The position numbers and the translations under genes were made by a program. A DNA stretch of 64,000 nucleotides from Anaerolineae bacterium (lineage in GTDB: Bacteria > Chloroflexota > Anaerolineae > Aggregatilineales > Phototrophicaceae): NCBI GenBank assembly GCA_025454525.1, contig JALOOG010000005.1, positions 1 to 64,000 on the forward strand. Direction: 5' to 3'. The notes beneath the pieces are model-generated. The model ran no database searches. It worked only from the letters and a program-made list of their open reading frames with translations, and had not been told where the DNA came from. Shown here piece after piece: positions 37,628 to 45,060 of the stretch. Numbering within the stretch: position 1 is the first letter of the stretch; each line of letters begins with the position of its first letter.

Positions 37628-37657
37628 TTGACAATATTCCCTCTGACTCCCTATAAT
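37628..37657 (+). promoter_or_regulatory. near-consensus sigma70 promoter of the S1-like gene
   Basis: Perfect TTGACA (37628-37633), 18-bp spacer, perfect TATAAT (37652-37657). The start would be near 37664, giving a leader of about 70 nt before the ATG at 37734. It is the best promoter match in the window, consistent with a highly expressed translation gene. Confidence 0.85.
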
Positions 37658-37733
37658 GCTTTTAAGCAAAGGGGGGTGAGTGGCACGCTCACCAAATTCA
37701 AGAAACAGACTTATTGTTAATGAGGGAACGGTT

Positions 37734-38693
37734 ATGTCAACAGATGTTCAACGACACGAAGCGATTCCACCAACACTCGACGAAGGCTACTGGACGGCGC
37801 TGCTTAACGACGGCGAATACGCTAAACCGATCCATGAGCGCGGGGACGAACACCTTGACGAACACTTTGAGGCGCGTTCACCCGATCACAACACCTCGGC
37901 CGCAGATTGGGAGGAAATCAAACGGATCACCGATCAAGATGAGGCTATTGAACTCAACGTGATCGGCTTTAATCGGGGGGGGTTGCTGGTAGAATGGCGC
38001 TCTTTACGGGGGTTTGTGCCGGCTAGCCAACTGGTCAATTTTCCTGCTACAGCAAACAGCATCGTGCGGCGTAAGGCCTTAGTCGGTCAAATCGGCCAAA
38101 AATTACGTTTACGGGTGATCGAACTTCATCCCGAAAAAAACCGCTTGATCCTATCGGAGCGCGCTGCCCAAGCACAACCCGGCGAACGCGCCAACATCCT
38201 CTATCGCTTGCATCCCGGCGATACCATTACCGGACAAGTGACCAATTTGTGCGATTTTGGTGCCTTTGTGGATCTGGGTGGTTTAGAAGGCTTGATCCAC
38301 ATCAGCGAATTAAGTTGGGGACGGGTGAGTCATCCCGAACACATCTTACAACGCGGTCAAGAGGTCGCCGTTTATGTCTTAGAGGTTGATCAAGAGGCCT
38401 CACGCATCGCCTTAAGTCTCAAACGCCTTCATCCCGATCCTTGGCAGACGGTGGAACAACGCTATCAAGTGGATCAGGTGGTTGAAGGGGTGATTACAAA
38501 CGTGGTTGATTTTGGGGCATTTGCGTGTATCGAAGAAGGACTCGAAGGGCTGATTCATGTGTCTGAATTGGCAGAAGGTCATTTTTTGCACCCACGTAAT
38601 GTCGTCACCGAAGGTCAAACGATCCGCGCCCGGATCTTGAGTATTGACGGCAAAGGGCGACGTTTAGGCCTTAGTTTACGGTTAATTTCTTAG
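37734..38693 (+). CDS. ribosomal protein S1-like protein with three S1 domains
   Basis: A 319-aa RNA-binding protein. Residues 1-65 are acidic and His-rich. S1 repeats lie at about 70-141 (degenerate, GGLLVEWRSLRGFVPASQL), 160-230 (GQVTNLCDFGAFVDLGGLEGLIHISE) and 246-316 (GVITNVVDFGAFACIEEGLEGLIHVSE). Most S1 proteins have four to six repeats; three is short, as in some Chloroflexota and Actinobacteria. It likely helps mRNA binding on the 30S subunit. The start at 37734 is chosen because of GAGGG at 37722-37726; an ATG-less extension upstream would run into the promoter leader. Confidence 0.85.
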   Translation: MSTDVQRHEAIPPTLDEGYWTALLNDGEYAKPIHERGDEHLDEHFEARSPDHNTSAADWEEIKRITDQDEAIELNVIGFNRGGLLVEWRSLRGFVPASQLVNFPATANSIVRRKALVGQIGQKLRLRVIELHPEKNRLILSERAAQAQPGERANILYRLHPGDTITGQVTNLCDFGAFVDLGGLEGLIHISELSWGRVSHPEHILQRGQEVAVYVLEVDQEASRIALSLKRLHPDPWQTVEQRYQVDQVVEGVITNVVDFGAFACIEEGLEGLIHVSELAEGHFLHPRNVVTEGQTIRARILSIDGKGRRLGLSLRLIS

Positions 38694-38700
38694 CGAGTCG

Positions 38701-38719
38701 GGCGCGATCATCTCGCGCC
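38701..38719 (+). terminator. terminator-like hairpin
   Basis: Perfect 7-bp stem GGCGCGA/TCGCGCC with loop TCATC, 8 bp after the S1-like stop and 34 bp before the DUF2179 start. No T-tract, so it may only partly separate the two genes. Confidence 0.5.
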
Positions 38720-38752
38720 TCACTTACGGTAAACCATATAAGGAAAAATCCT

Positions 38753-39298
38753 ATGATCACCCTTGAATTTGTGTTAGGGGCGCTGTTAATTTTTGCCCTA
38801 CGGGTGATGAACTACGCGATCAGCACGATCCGCACCGTGGCAATCGCCCGACAACGGCGGTTAATTTCCGCCTCCTTAGCGTTTTTAGAGGCATTTTTAT
38901 TTGTGGTGGTGATCGCCAACATCGTCCAAGACCTAAGTAATCTCCTCTATCTGTTAGCTTATTGCTTGGGCGCATCCGTCGGAAGTTATGTTGGGATGCT
39001 CCTAGAAGAACGCTTTATCACCAGCTATGTGACGGTGAACATCATTGCGAATCAAAATGGCCATGAGATCGCGGTAGCTTTACGCGAACAGGGGTATGGT
39101 GTCACCGAAACGATCGGCGAAGGGCGTAGCGGGAGCGTAGTGATGTTGCGAAGTACCGTCGTTAACCGCGATGCGCGGGATGTGATCGACACCGTACATC
39201 GCATTGATCCGACGGCCTTTGTCGCTTTAGAAGAGGCCCGGTCGATTATGCGGGGGTGGTTACGAGTCAGCCAACCCCGACGCGGCAATGGCGGTTAA
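38753..39298 (+). CDS. DUF2179/UPF0316 membrane protein
   Basis: A 181-aa membrane protein with three predicted TM helices (about 3-23, 40-60, 65-85; RVMNYAISTIRTVAIARQ between the first two) and a soluble C-terminal domain (GYGVTETIGEGRSGSVVML, DTVHRIDPTAFVALEEARS) that matches the DUF2179 pattern. Function of the family is unknown. Its TAA stop shares TTAA (39295-39298) with the stop of the convergent TPR gene, so there is no room for a terminator. Confidence 0.85.
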   Translation: MITLEFVLGALLIFALRVMNYAISTIRTVAIARQRRLISASLAFLEAFLFVVVIANIVQDLSNLLYLLAYCLGASVGSYVGMLLEERFITSYVTVNIIANQNGHEIAVALREQGYGVTETIGEGRSGSVVMLRSTVVNRDARDVIDTVHRIDPTAFVALEEARSIMRGWLRVSQPRRGNGG

Positions 39299-40227
39299 CC
39301 TCCTTGGAGCTTTTTAGCAAGCGCGATACTGGCCCGCAAATCATCCAAGGGGCCCTCGATCCCCAAGGAGTCAAATAAGCGATAAGCAGCTTGATATGCA
39401 GAGATCGCTTGCTGAAATTGTTGTGAATTGCCTAAGGCATGGCCTTTCAGCATCCAAAACCGTGCTGCTTGTTCCGGTTGTTGTGTTTTCTCGCTAAACG
39501 TCAAACCGTGTTGATAACGTGCATCCGCCGCCTTAAAGTACTGATGTGCCTCAGAGCGGTTTGTCACCGTACTTGCCCATTGACTATAGAGATTGCCCGC
39601 TTGCTCACAACGTTTTAGCACCTCTGACACATCGCCTAATGTTTCGGAGATCGCCCAAGATTCTTCGCACACCTCAATAGCTTGTTGCCAGTGACTTAAT
39701 CCAGTCAAACAGGTGGCCAAGTTGGCTAATCGCGCCGCCAACCCGCGTTGATCTTGTAGATGACGGGCGATCTCCACCGAACTTTGATGCAAGGGGAGCG
39801 CTTGCGCGGACTCACCAAGGTCATCATAGACCAATCCCAAATTCCCCAACCAGATCCCGCGCCCCCGAAGATCCTCATTTTGTTCGGCGATCTTGAGCGC
39901 CTGCTCAAGGTGGATTTTGGCCTCTTGATAACGTCCTAATTCCCGTTGAATGTTGCCGATGTTGCCTAACAGGCCACTTTCAGTGAGTTGATCTTGTTCC
40001 GCACGGGCAAAAGTGAGCGCTTTCTGGAAAAAGATCAAGGCTCGTTCCGGTTGACCCATGCGATAGTAGATCAGCGCCAGATTACCTAAGTGCCGTCCTT
40101 CTGCCCCACGATCCTGTTCACGATGCGCGATCTCCGCTGCGGTTTTTAGCGCTTCCACCGCTTTTTGATAATCACCCGTCTGCAACGCTTGTCGCACTTG
40201 CCGTAAAAGTTGTGTTTGATCCATCAT
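39295..40227 (-). CDS. tetratricopeptide-repeat protein
   Basis: A 310-aa, all-helical protein with about six TPRs, clearest at residues 40-160 (LGNLALIYYRMGQPERALIFF, LGNIGNIQRELGRYQEAKIHL, LGNLGLVYDDLGESAQALPLH). It has no signal peptide or TM segment, so it is a cytoplasmic protein-interaction scaffold. Start ATG at 40227 overlaps the stop of the upstream DDN-like gene by 4 bp; a second ATG at 40224 is equally possible. Such proteins often sit beside multi-GAF signalling systems in this phylum, but the partner is unknown. Confidence 0.85.
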   Translation of the reverse strand: MMDQTQLLRQVRQALQTGDYQKAVEALKTAAEIAHREQDRGAEGRHLGNLALIYYRMGQPERALIFFQKALTFARAEQDQLTESGLLGNIGNIQRELGRYQEAKIHLEQALKIAEQNEDLRGRGIWLGNLGLVYDDLGESAQALPLHQSSVEIARHLQDQRGLAARLANLATCLTGLSHWQQAIEVCEESWAISETLGDVSEVLKRCEQAGNLYSQWASTVTNRSEAHQYFKAADARYQHGLTFSEKTQQPEQAARFWMLKGHALGNSQQFQQAISAYQAAYRLFDSLGIEGPLDDLRASIALAKKLQGG

Positions 40228-40823
40228 GGCTGATTGTTCTCAATTTCTCCGCGATGCAACCGATCCCATATTTCCCTGAACATGCTCACCACCACCCCGA
40301 TCAACAATAACAGCGGGATCACCCAAACCCGATCCGGTGCAATCGGTGGTAACGACGGCGGTTGATCGCGAATGTCTAAGCGGATCAGCGCGATCTCTAG
40401 GGCAATGTCGGGCAGCGTGCGGAGGTTGACTTCACTCAATTGGCTTATGCCGCTTAGGTACAACAGGATCGGATCGTATAACTGGGGTGCGAACCGTCGG
40501 AACATATACAAGACTCGTGTCGCTTCGGCCCGATCTTCCACCGGAGTCGCCTGAACACAATAGGTATGTGTGCCAACTTTTACGGTTGCTTCTGGATCAT
40601 GCAACAAATTTTGATACCAGTTTGCGCCCTTGCCCCATGCGGCCACAACGTAAATTTTTGAGCCATGTCGCCGATACTCTAACGGGGTATAGCGTGCGAG
40701 TCCCGTTTTGCGGCCGCGTGTGGTGAGGATCAAAATAGGCGCAAATCCTACGATCCAACCTAGCCCCAATCGATACATCCATACCGGAAAGTTGAGTAGT
40801 GTTTTTAGAAAAGAATTTTTCAT
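40224..40823 (-). CDS. DDN-like (deazaflavin-dependent nitroreductase family) protein with membrane anchor
   Basis: A 199-aa protein. Residues 1-115 resemble the F420-dependent nitroreductase family: ILTTRGRKTGLARYTPLEYR, YVVAAWGKGANWYQNLLHDP, ATVKVG. This family usually uses coenzyme F420H2 to reduce quinones or nitro compounds. Residues about 170-187 form a C-terminal TM helix (VWVIPLLLLIGVVVSMF), an uncommon addition that would tether it to the membrane, where menaquinone reduction would make sense. The N-terminus is also hydrophobic (WMYRLGLGWIVGFAPILIL). Coupled to the TPR gene by a 4-bp overlap. Confidence 0.8.
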   Translation of the reverse strand: MKNSFLKTLLNFPVWMYRLGLGWIVGFAPILILTTRGRKTGLARYTPLEYRRHGSKIYVVAAWGKGANWYQNLLHDPEATVKVGTHTYCVQATPVEDRAEATRVLYMFRRFAPQLYDPILLYLSGISQLSEVNLRTLPDIALEIALIRLDIRDQPPSLPPIAPDRVWVIPLLLLIGVVVSMFREIWDRLHRGEIENNQP

Positions 40824-40904
40824 AAAACCTGTCGTTTATCCTGAAATAAACTCAGAAAAGCACCTTTATCATGGAGATGTCCCGCCCCATCCCACGCAAG
40901 TCCG

Positions 40905-41048
40905 TTCCCTGCCCCATGGTTGGGGAAGGGTTAGGGAAGGGGTTGTACAATAAGCTCACAATAGTTCTTTCTCTATGTTCTTCCTCTGTGGTTTAAAGCG
41001 TTTAACAGAAATTTCTCTGTATCAAGCTTTTGACTGACTCTAGTTTAC
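40905..41048. repeat. dispersed intergenic repeat, copy A
   Basis: The first 38 bp (40905-40942) match 57191-57228 at most positions, on the pattern TTCCCT-N-CCYCA-NN-GTTG-R-GG with a GGGYTAGGGAWGGGG tail. The region after it (TCTTTCTC, AAAGC-N-TTTAA, GTATC, AGTTTA in order) also resembles 61160-61262. The rest of the 369-bp gap 40824-41192 contains the direct repeats at 41052-41082 and no gene. Confidence 0.6.
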
Positions 41049-41051
41049 ACC

Positions 41052-41082
41052 TCAATTTTGCGTGATAAGCGGTCAATTTTGC
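41052..41082 (+). promoter_or_regulatory. tandem 10-bp direct repeat upstream of the GTPase gene, possible operator
   Basis: TCAATTTTGC occurs exactly at 41052-41061 and 41073-41082. The copies are 21 bp apart start to start, two helical turns, so a regulator could bind both on the same face. Located 110-140 bp before the GTPase start. Confidence 0.4.
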
Positions 41083-41192
41083 AAACTGTAATGTTGTGTA
41101 ACAGCTAAAATAAAAAAATCGTGATACGCTTAGATTGTGCCACTGTAAAAAAATCATAAAAACGTTAGGGTCTTATGTCAAAAAGGTGATCT

Positions 41193-41717
41193 ATGGCCAC
41201 CGCAACACAAGTAGATGTGACGATTTTAGAGGTAATTGTCATCGGATTAGGCGGCGCGGGCAAAACAACGCTAATGCGCTCTATCAGCCAACAAAGCCAA
41301 TGGAGCGACTCGCCTCAACGTGGTTGGCATAGCGGCCGCCTCATGGTAGACGATTCCTTGATGCTCAATTTTTTAGAGCCGCCAGCCAATCGCAGCTTTG
41401 ATTTTCTATGGATGCGTGAATTGATCGGTTCAGTTGATGTCCCCGGTTATATCGTGGTGTTTGATGCGACCGCCCCCGAATATTTTGGTGAAGCGATTTC
41501 GATTCTCCAAACGATCCGCGCCTATCATGAAGAGACTCCGTGTGTCGTGGCTGTCAACAAACAAGATCATCCGGACGCATGGAGCGCCAACGATGTCCGG
41601 ATCGGTTTAGGCATTCCAGATGATATTCCGGTCTTACCGTGCATCGCGCATCGTGCCGATACCGTGCGTGAAGTCGTCTTACAATTGCTTTACCGGATTT
41701 TTGATACCTATCAATAA
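41193..41717 (+). CDS. small Ras-like GTPase family protein with altered G3 motif
   Basis: A 174-aa P-loop GTPase-like protein of the bacterial MglA/CvnD-related type. G1 is GLGGAGKTT (18-26, K24) and G4 is NKQD (122-125). VFDAT precedes the fourth strand and the C-terminus is short. At G3, where relatives carry a D/TPG-Q-x-R segment before (F)(D)F-x-W, this protein has EPPANRSFDFLW (62-73), so the switch-II glycine and glutamine are replaced. This may slow or abolish hydrolysis, or shift control to a partner. SD AAGGTG at 41183-41188. Monocistronic; its stop is 1 bp from the stop of the convergent LuxR gene. Confidence 0.8.
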   Translation: MATATQVDVTILEVIVIGLGGAGKTTLMRSISQQSQWSDSPQRGWHSGRLMVDDSLMLNFLEPPANRSFDFLWMRELIGSVDVPGYIVVFDATAPEYFGEAISILQTIRAYHEETPCVVAVNKQDHPDAWSANDVRIGLGIPDDIPVLPCIAHRADTVREVVLQLLYRIFDTYQ

Positions 41718-41718
41718 T

Positions 41719-42354
41719 CTATAAGATCACCCAACCTAATCGCGTGGCTCGCACAACAGCCTCAGTTCTACTTTGCGCGTTGAGCTTTCCTAAGATCGCG
41801 TTAATATGAAATTTCACCGTATTCGGGCTGATTTTGAGTCGTTGCGCGATGATTTTATTCGGCAACCCTTCGGCCACCAACTGTAAAACCTCAATTTCGC
41901 GCGGAGTCAGCGTTTCCCCTTGCACCTCTAACGCGGACGCATCCGCGCTAATTAACGCCCGTGCCAATACGGGATCAATAGCGATCAACCCTTGAACAGT
42001 GGCATTGAGCGCGGTGGCGATGCTTTCGGGTGAGCTATCGCGCAACAGCAACGCATACGCGCTACTTTCGCCTAAGGCCGCGACGGCCGCGCTCCCATAT
42101 TCTGCATCTGGTAACAACGCCACGACCGGCAGCGGCGCAAGTTGGGCCAGATGTGGAATCGCGTTCAGCGGATCATAACCCAGATCATAGATCGCTGCAT
42201 TCGGGCGGTACACCTCTAAATCATCGGACAAAGTATCACTTCCGGCCACTTGCCCCACCAATTGCAGATCGGTTTGTGCGGCCAATAGCGCGGTTAGCCC
42301 GGTGCGTGTCAACAGGTGATCAGCGATCACCAACACTCGTAATTCTGCATCCAT
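41719..42354 (-). CDS. NarL/LuxR-type response regulator with degenerate receiver
   Basis: A 211-aa regulator. The N-terminal receiver has D12 after an alanine (VIADH, only one of the usual two acidic residues) and a candidate acceptor D57 (AIYDLGYD). The conserved lysine position reads Arg (LLLRDSS), so normal phosphorylation is doubtful. The C-terminal LuxR helix-turn-helix (about 146-211) is intact: LTPREIEVLQLVAEG, NKIIAQRLKISPNTVKFHINAILGKL. GGAGGAG precedes the ATG. No cognate kinase is adjacent; a 98-bp gap separates it from the secreted genes on the same strand. Confidence 0.88.
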   Translation of the reverse strand: MDAELRVLVIADHLLTRTGLTALLAAQTDLQLVGQVAGSDTLSDDLEVYRPNAAIYDLGYDPLNAIPHLAQLAPLPVVALLPDAEYGSAAVAALGESSAYALLLRDSSPESIATALNATVQGLIAIDPVLARALISADASALEVQGETLTPREIEVLQLVAEGLPNKIIAQRLKISPNTVKFHINAILGKLNAQSRTEAVVRATRLGWVIL

Positions 42355-42452
42355 GCGGACTCCTCCGTTATGCTTTCCTGATTGTGCCGGATCAAACGTC
42401 GGAATCTAATCAGAAATCGCGTTCCGCATGGATTTTTTCACCAATGGATAAA

Positions 42453-43502
42453 CTACGGCACAACCTCAATCGACACCCGTTCCGCGAACATCTCAAAGAT
42501 CGAACGTTCCGGGACTTCAACGGTCTCACAGATCACGTAACCGGGATTGAGAATGCGAATGCTAAGAATATCGTATTTTCCCGGCTCACTAGGCGCGGTC
42601 AAAGTCATTGGGATATGTGCTTGAGCGGTCTGATCATCCACCTCACCATAAAACACGGGGGTATTTTCATCAAACGGAATTTGACGATAATCCATAAACA
42701 GCAACACGGCAAATTGTGAGACTTGCGGCCCAAGCGGACTACCGGGGATATAGCCTAATTTGATGAAAAAATCAAAAGGTGTATCGGGAAGCACTTCTAA
42801 CGCCCCGCCGGGATACCACATTTGCAGACTATCTTCCTCTAGCATGTTTCTAATCCCTAAAGTTGGGACATTAGGGCCGCGTTGGGCAAACATTTCTAAA
42901 TGAGTAAAGCTTAAGTCACGGCGTACCACATTCGGCTCATCTACAATCAAACTAAACACATTGGCAGAGATAAGCTGATCATCACCGAGTTCAGGGTAAC
43001 TGTCGGGATCGGTGATAGAGACCACTGCAATGTTATACAAACCGGTGTTTAACGATGGAAGTTGCACTGTAAATTTTTCGATCGTGTTGCTTGTTACAAG
43101 AATATCATGATAATATTCGTTTGTGCTATTGACGATCGCAGAAACTTGCTGTTCGTTAACCAGAACAATAAAACGCATCTTGGTTTCACGGGTTTCAACA
43201 TACATATCGTAAAACCAATAGTCAAAGGTAACTATCTCACTTTTATCGGCTGTATAAGTCCCAAATCCGGCCCGTGATTGTTTGAGATCAATTTGTGCAA
43301 TTTGACCCTTTGACGAGAATGTAGCCACTTCCGCCACGATTTCCTCAAACGTTTGTTCTCCATCCAGTTGTGCTTCCTCAACCGCTTCTTCATAATTGCT
43401 ACAATAACGTGGAAACTCTGTCGATTCTTGCGAAAAAACTGTTAGGGTAAACACCACCAAAACGCTAAACGCTCCGGTCAGCCATACACTTTGTCTCAAC
43501 AT
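42453..43502 (-). CDS. secreted protein, paralog of the following gene
   Basis: A 349-aa exported protein (signal peptide MLRQSVWLTGAFSVLVVFTL). It shares long stretches with the 362-aa protein encoded just upstream on the same strand: TFEEIVAE, VFYGEVDDQTA, GKYDIL, NPGYV-x-CE and a SIEV C-terminus, plus a central LDEPNV-like region. Predicted mostly beta. No catalytic motif or known domain is evident; a role at the cell surface, perhaps binding, is a guess. 60 bp separate it from its paralog, with no strong promoter in between, so they are probably co-transcribed and under the Fur-like box at 44803. Confidence 0.75.
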   Translation of the reverse strand: MLRQSVWLTGAFSVLVVFTLTVFSQESTEFPRYCSNYEEAVEEAQLDGEQTFEEIVAEVATFSSKGQIAQIDLKQSRAGFGTYTADKSEIVTFDYWFYDMYVETRETKMRFIVLVNEQQVSAIVNSTNEYYHDILVTSNTIEKFTVQLPSLNTGLYNIAVVSITDPDSYPELGDDQLISANVFSLIVDEPNVVRRDLSFTHLEMFAQRGPNVPTLGIRNMLEEDSLQMWYPGGALEVLPDTPFDFFIKLGYIPGSPLGPQVSQFAVLLFMDYRQIPFDENTPVFYGEVDDQTAQAHIPMTLTAPSEPGKYDILSIRILNPGYVICETVEVPERSIFEMFAERVSIEVVP

Positions 43503-43562
43503 CTATCCCAACCTTTTTAGATAAAAGAAACGCCCTCATCACTTCAATCTGTGCCACATTTA

Positions 43563-44651
43563 TTACTCTTGAGGAGGCATCACTTCGATCGATGAGCGGC
43601 TGACAAATACTCTATGTGTCGATCCATTTTTCATCTGATACAATTCGCACAATACATAACCCGGATTTGAAAGTCTTACAGTTAAAATATCATGTTTACC
43701 TAATTCAGTCGGTGTGGTCAAACGAACGGGGAGATTCGCATACGCGGTTTGATCATCCACCTCACCATAGAACACCAGTGTATCTTCATCAAACGGAATT
43801 TGACGATACCCCACGAACATCAGCACCGCGAAACGTGCGGTTGATGCGCCTAATGGATTACCCGCTTGATAACCCAGCTTAATGGTGAAATCTAGCGGCG
43901 CATCCGGTTCCACGGGTAACGCGCCATTAGGATACCAAAAAGCCAATTCATCCTCATCCAACGTATTCATGATCTCAACGGTTGGCGTGTTCACTCGTCC
44001 GACCAAACCAACGGCGGGTAAGCGGGTGAAAGCGTATTCAGGGCGAACCGCATTTGCACCATCCACAATTAAGCTGATATTGTGAACCAAAATGTACTCT
44101 TCTAGGATAGAGGGATAACTATCCGGTTCACGAATAGCCAAAACGGTGATGTTATAAGCACCCGCCGTTAATAGTGGCAATTGCATTGGAACGGTTAACG
44201 AAACGTTGGAACGCAACTGTACATCGTAATAATCAAACTGCCCTTCTGAAGTCACAATTGGGATTTGCTGTTCATTCAACAACAAAATCAGGCGATAAAC
44301 GTATTTGACTTCTTCATCGGAGCGGTAATGGATATGAAAATCAAATGAAATCGGTTGCCCTTCTGAAGCAGCGTCGGTTAACGCGCCGATCATCGGTAAT
44401 TCTTGGTGAAAATCAATTTGCGTGGAATGGCCCTGATTTCCAAACAGCTGTGTTCCTTCTTCAACCAGATCTTCAAAAGTCATCCACCCATCTTCGGTTG
44501 CCCATTGTATAAGCTCTGGATCAGGAATACAGTCAGGCCTTGAAGAGGTTGCGTATGCTGATGAGGACATAAAGAGCAACTGGGAAATTATTAACGTGCT
44601 AAAGAACAAAACACCGAGGCTGATTGCAGCAAGTGTGGTTTGACGTGACAT
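43563..44651 (-). CDS. secreted protein, tandem paralog
   Basis: A 362-aa exported protein (signal peptide MSRQTTLAAISLGVLFF... up to about Ala-Thr-Ser). The start at 44651 is fixed by AGGAG immediately upstream; that SD overlaps the TAG stop of a 37-aa ORF, implying translational coupling. Landmarks shared with its paralog: QFDYYDVQLRSN, PDSYP, VDGANAVRPE, FWYPNGALPVEPDAPLDF, IKLGYQAGNPLG, FYGEVDDQTA and SNPGYVLCE. No known domain recognised. AT-richer than the core genes. Confidence 0.75.
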   Translation of the reverse strand: MSRQTTLAAISLGVLFFSTLIISQLLFMSSSAYATSSRPDCIPDPELIQWATEDGWMTFEDLVEEGTQLFGNQGHSTQIDFHQELPMIGALTDAASEGQPISFDFHIHYRSDEEVKYVYRLILLLNEQQIPIVTSEGQFDYYDVQLRSNVSLTVPMQLPLLTAGAYNITVLAIREPDSYPSILEEYILVHNISLIVDGANAVRPEYAFTRLPAVGLVGRVNTPTVEIMNTLDEDELAFWYPNGALPVEPDAPLDFTIKLGYQAGNPLGASTARFAVLMFVGYRQIPFDEDTLVFYGEVDDQTAYANLPVRLTTPTELGKHDILTVRLSNPGYVLCELYQMKNGSTHRVFVSRSSIEVMPPQE

Positions 44652-44659
44652 ATTTTCTC

Positions 44660-44773
44660 CTAAAGGGAGGCGCATAGATTATTGATAATCGGTTGATCTC
44701 GCGAAGAAATCGAAACTGCTCCAAAAATCAAAAGGCTAAGGACGCTCGTTAAAAGTGTAACAAAAGGTGACAT
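44660..44773 (-). CDS. 37-aa single-TM peptide upstream of the secreted paralogs
   Basis: ATG at 44773 with SD AAGGA about 7 nt upstream; stop TAG at 44662-44660 overlaps the SD of the next gene. The peptide begins MSPFVTLLTSVLSLLIFGAV and ends in a polar tail with one cysteine, giving one TM helix. It could be a small membrane protein of the same transcript, or a leader whose translation opens the next SD. The stem TTCAGTG/CACTGAA (44784-44790/44800-44806) touches its SD. It is too short for homology, so coding status is unproven. Confidence 0.5.
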   Translation of the reverse strand: MSPFVTLLTSVLSLLIFGAVSISSRDQPIINNLCASL

Positions 44774-44802
44774 AGATCATTCCTTCAGTGTCATTGAGTC
44801 AC

Positions 44803-44838
44803 TGAAAATGATTATCACGTCTTTTTATCCTTATTCAA
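44803..44838 (-). promoter_or_regulatory. putative Fur box overlapping the promoter of the small peptide-secreted protein unit
   Basis: On the minus strand TGATAATCATTTTCA (44817-44803) matches the 7-1-7 Fur consensus TGATAATNATTATCA at all but one position. It overlaps a -10 (GATAAT, 44816-44811) with TTGAAT at 44838-44833 and a 16-bp spacer. This is the layout of an iron-repressed promoter. The AT-rich DNA from 44839 to 45000 shows no gene. Confidence 0.5.
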
Positions 44839-45012
44839 GGGTTTATTTTTTAAATCTAAAAATTTCTGTCAATTACGTTACAATAGTAAATTAACAGCTT
44901 GCTCAAACCTTCATTAACATATTTCTTGTCTCTACCACATAGCCAATAGTCAAAAGCGCCTTAAAAAGCCGATCTTTTGCGACAAAATGTGGATTTTTTA
45001 GGGGAAGTTGGG

Positions 45013-45047
45013 CTACAGCCCTTCCATCATTTTCAGAAGGGCTGTAG
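45013..45047. terminator. strong hairpin after the MoxR gene
   Basis: Perfect 12-bp stem CTACAGCCCTTC/GAAGGGCTGTAG with an 11-nt loop, 13 bp past the MoxR stop. No T-tract on either side; probable terminator or transcript-end protector. Confidence 0.65.
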
Positions 45048-45060
45048 ATTATCATAGGGG

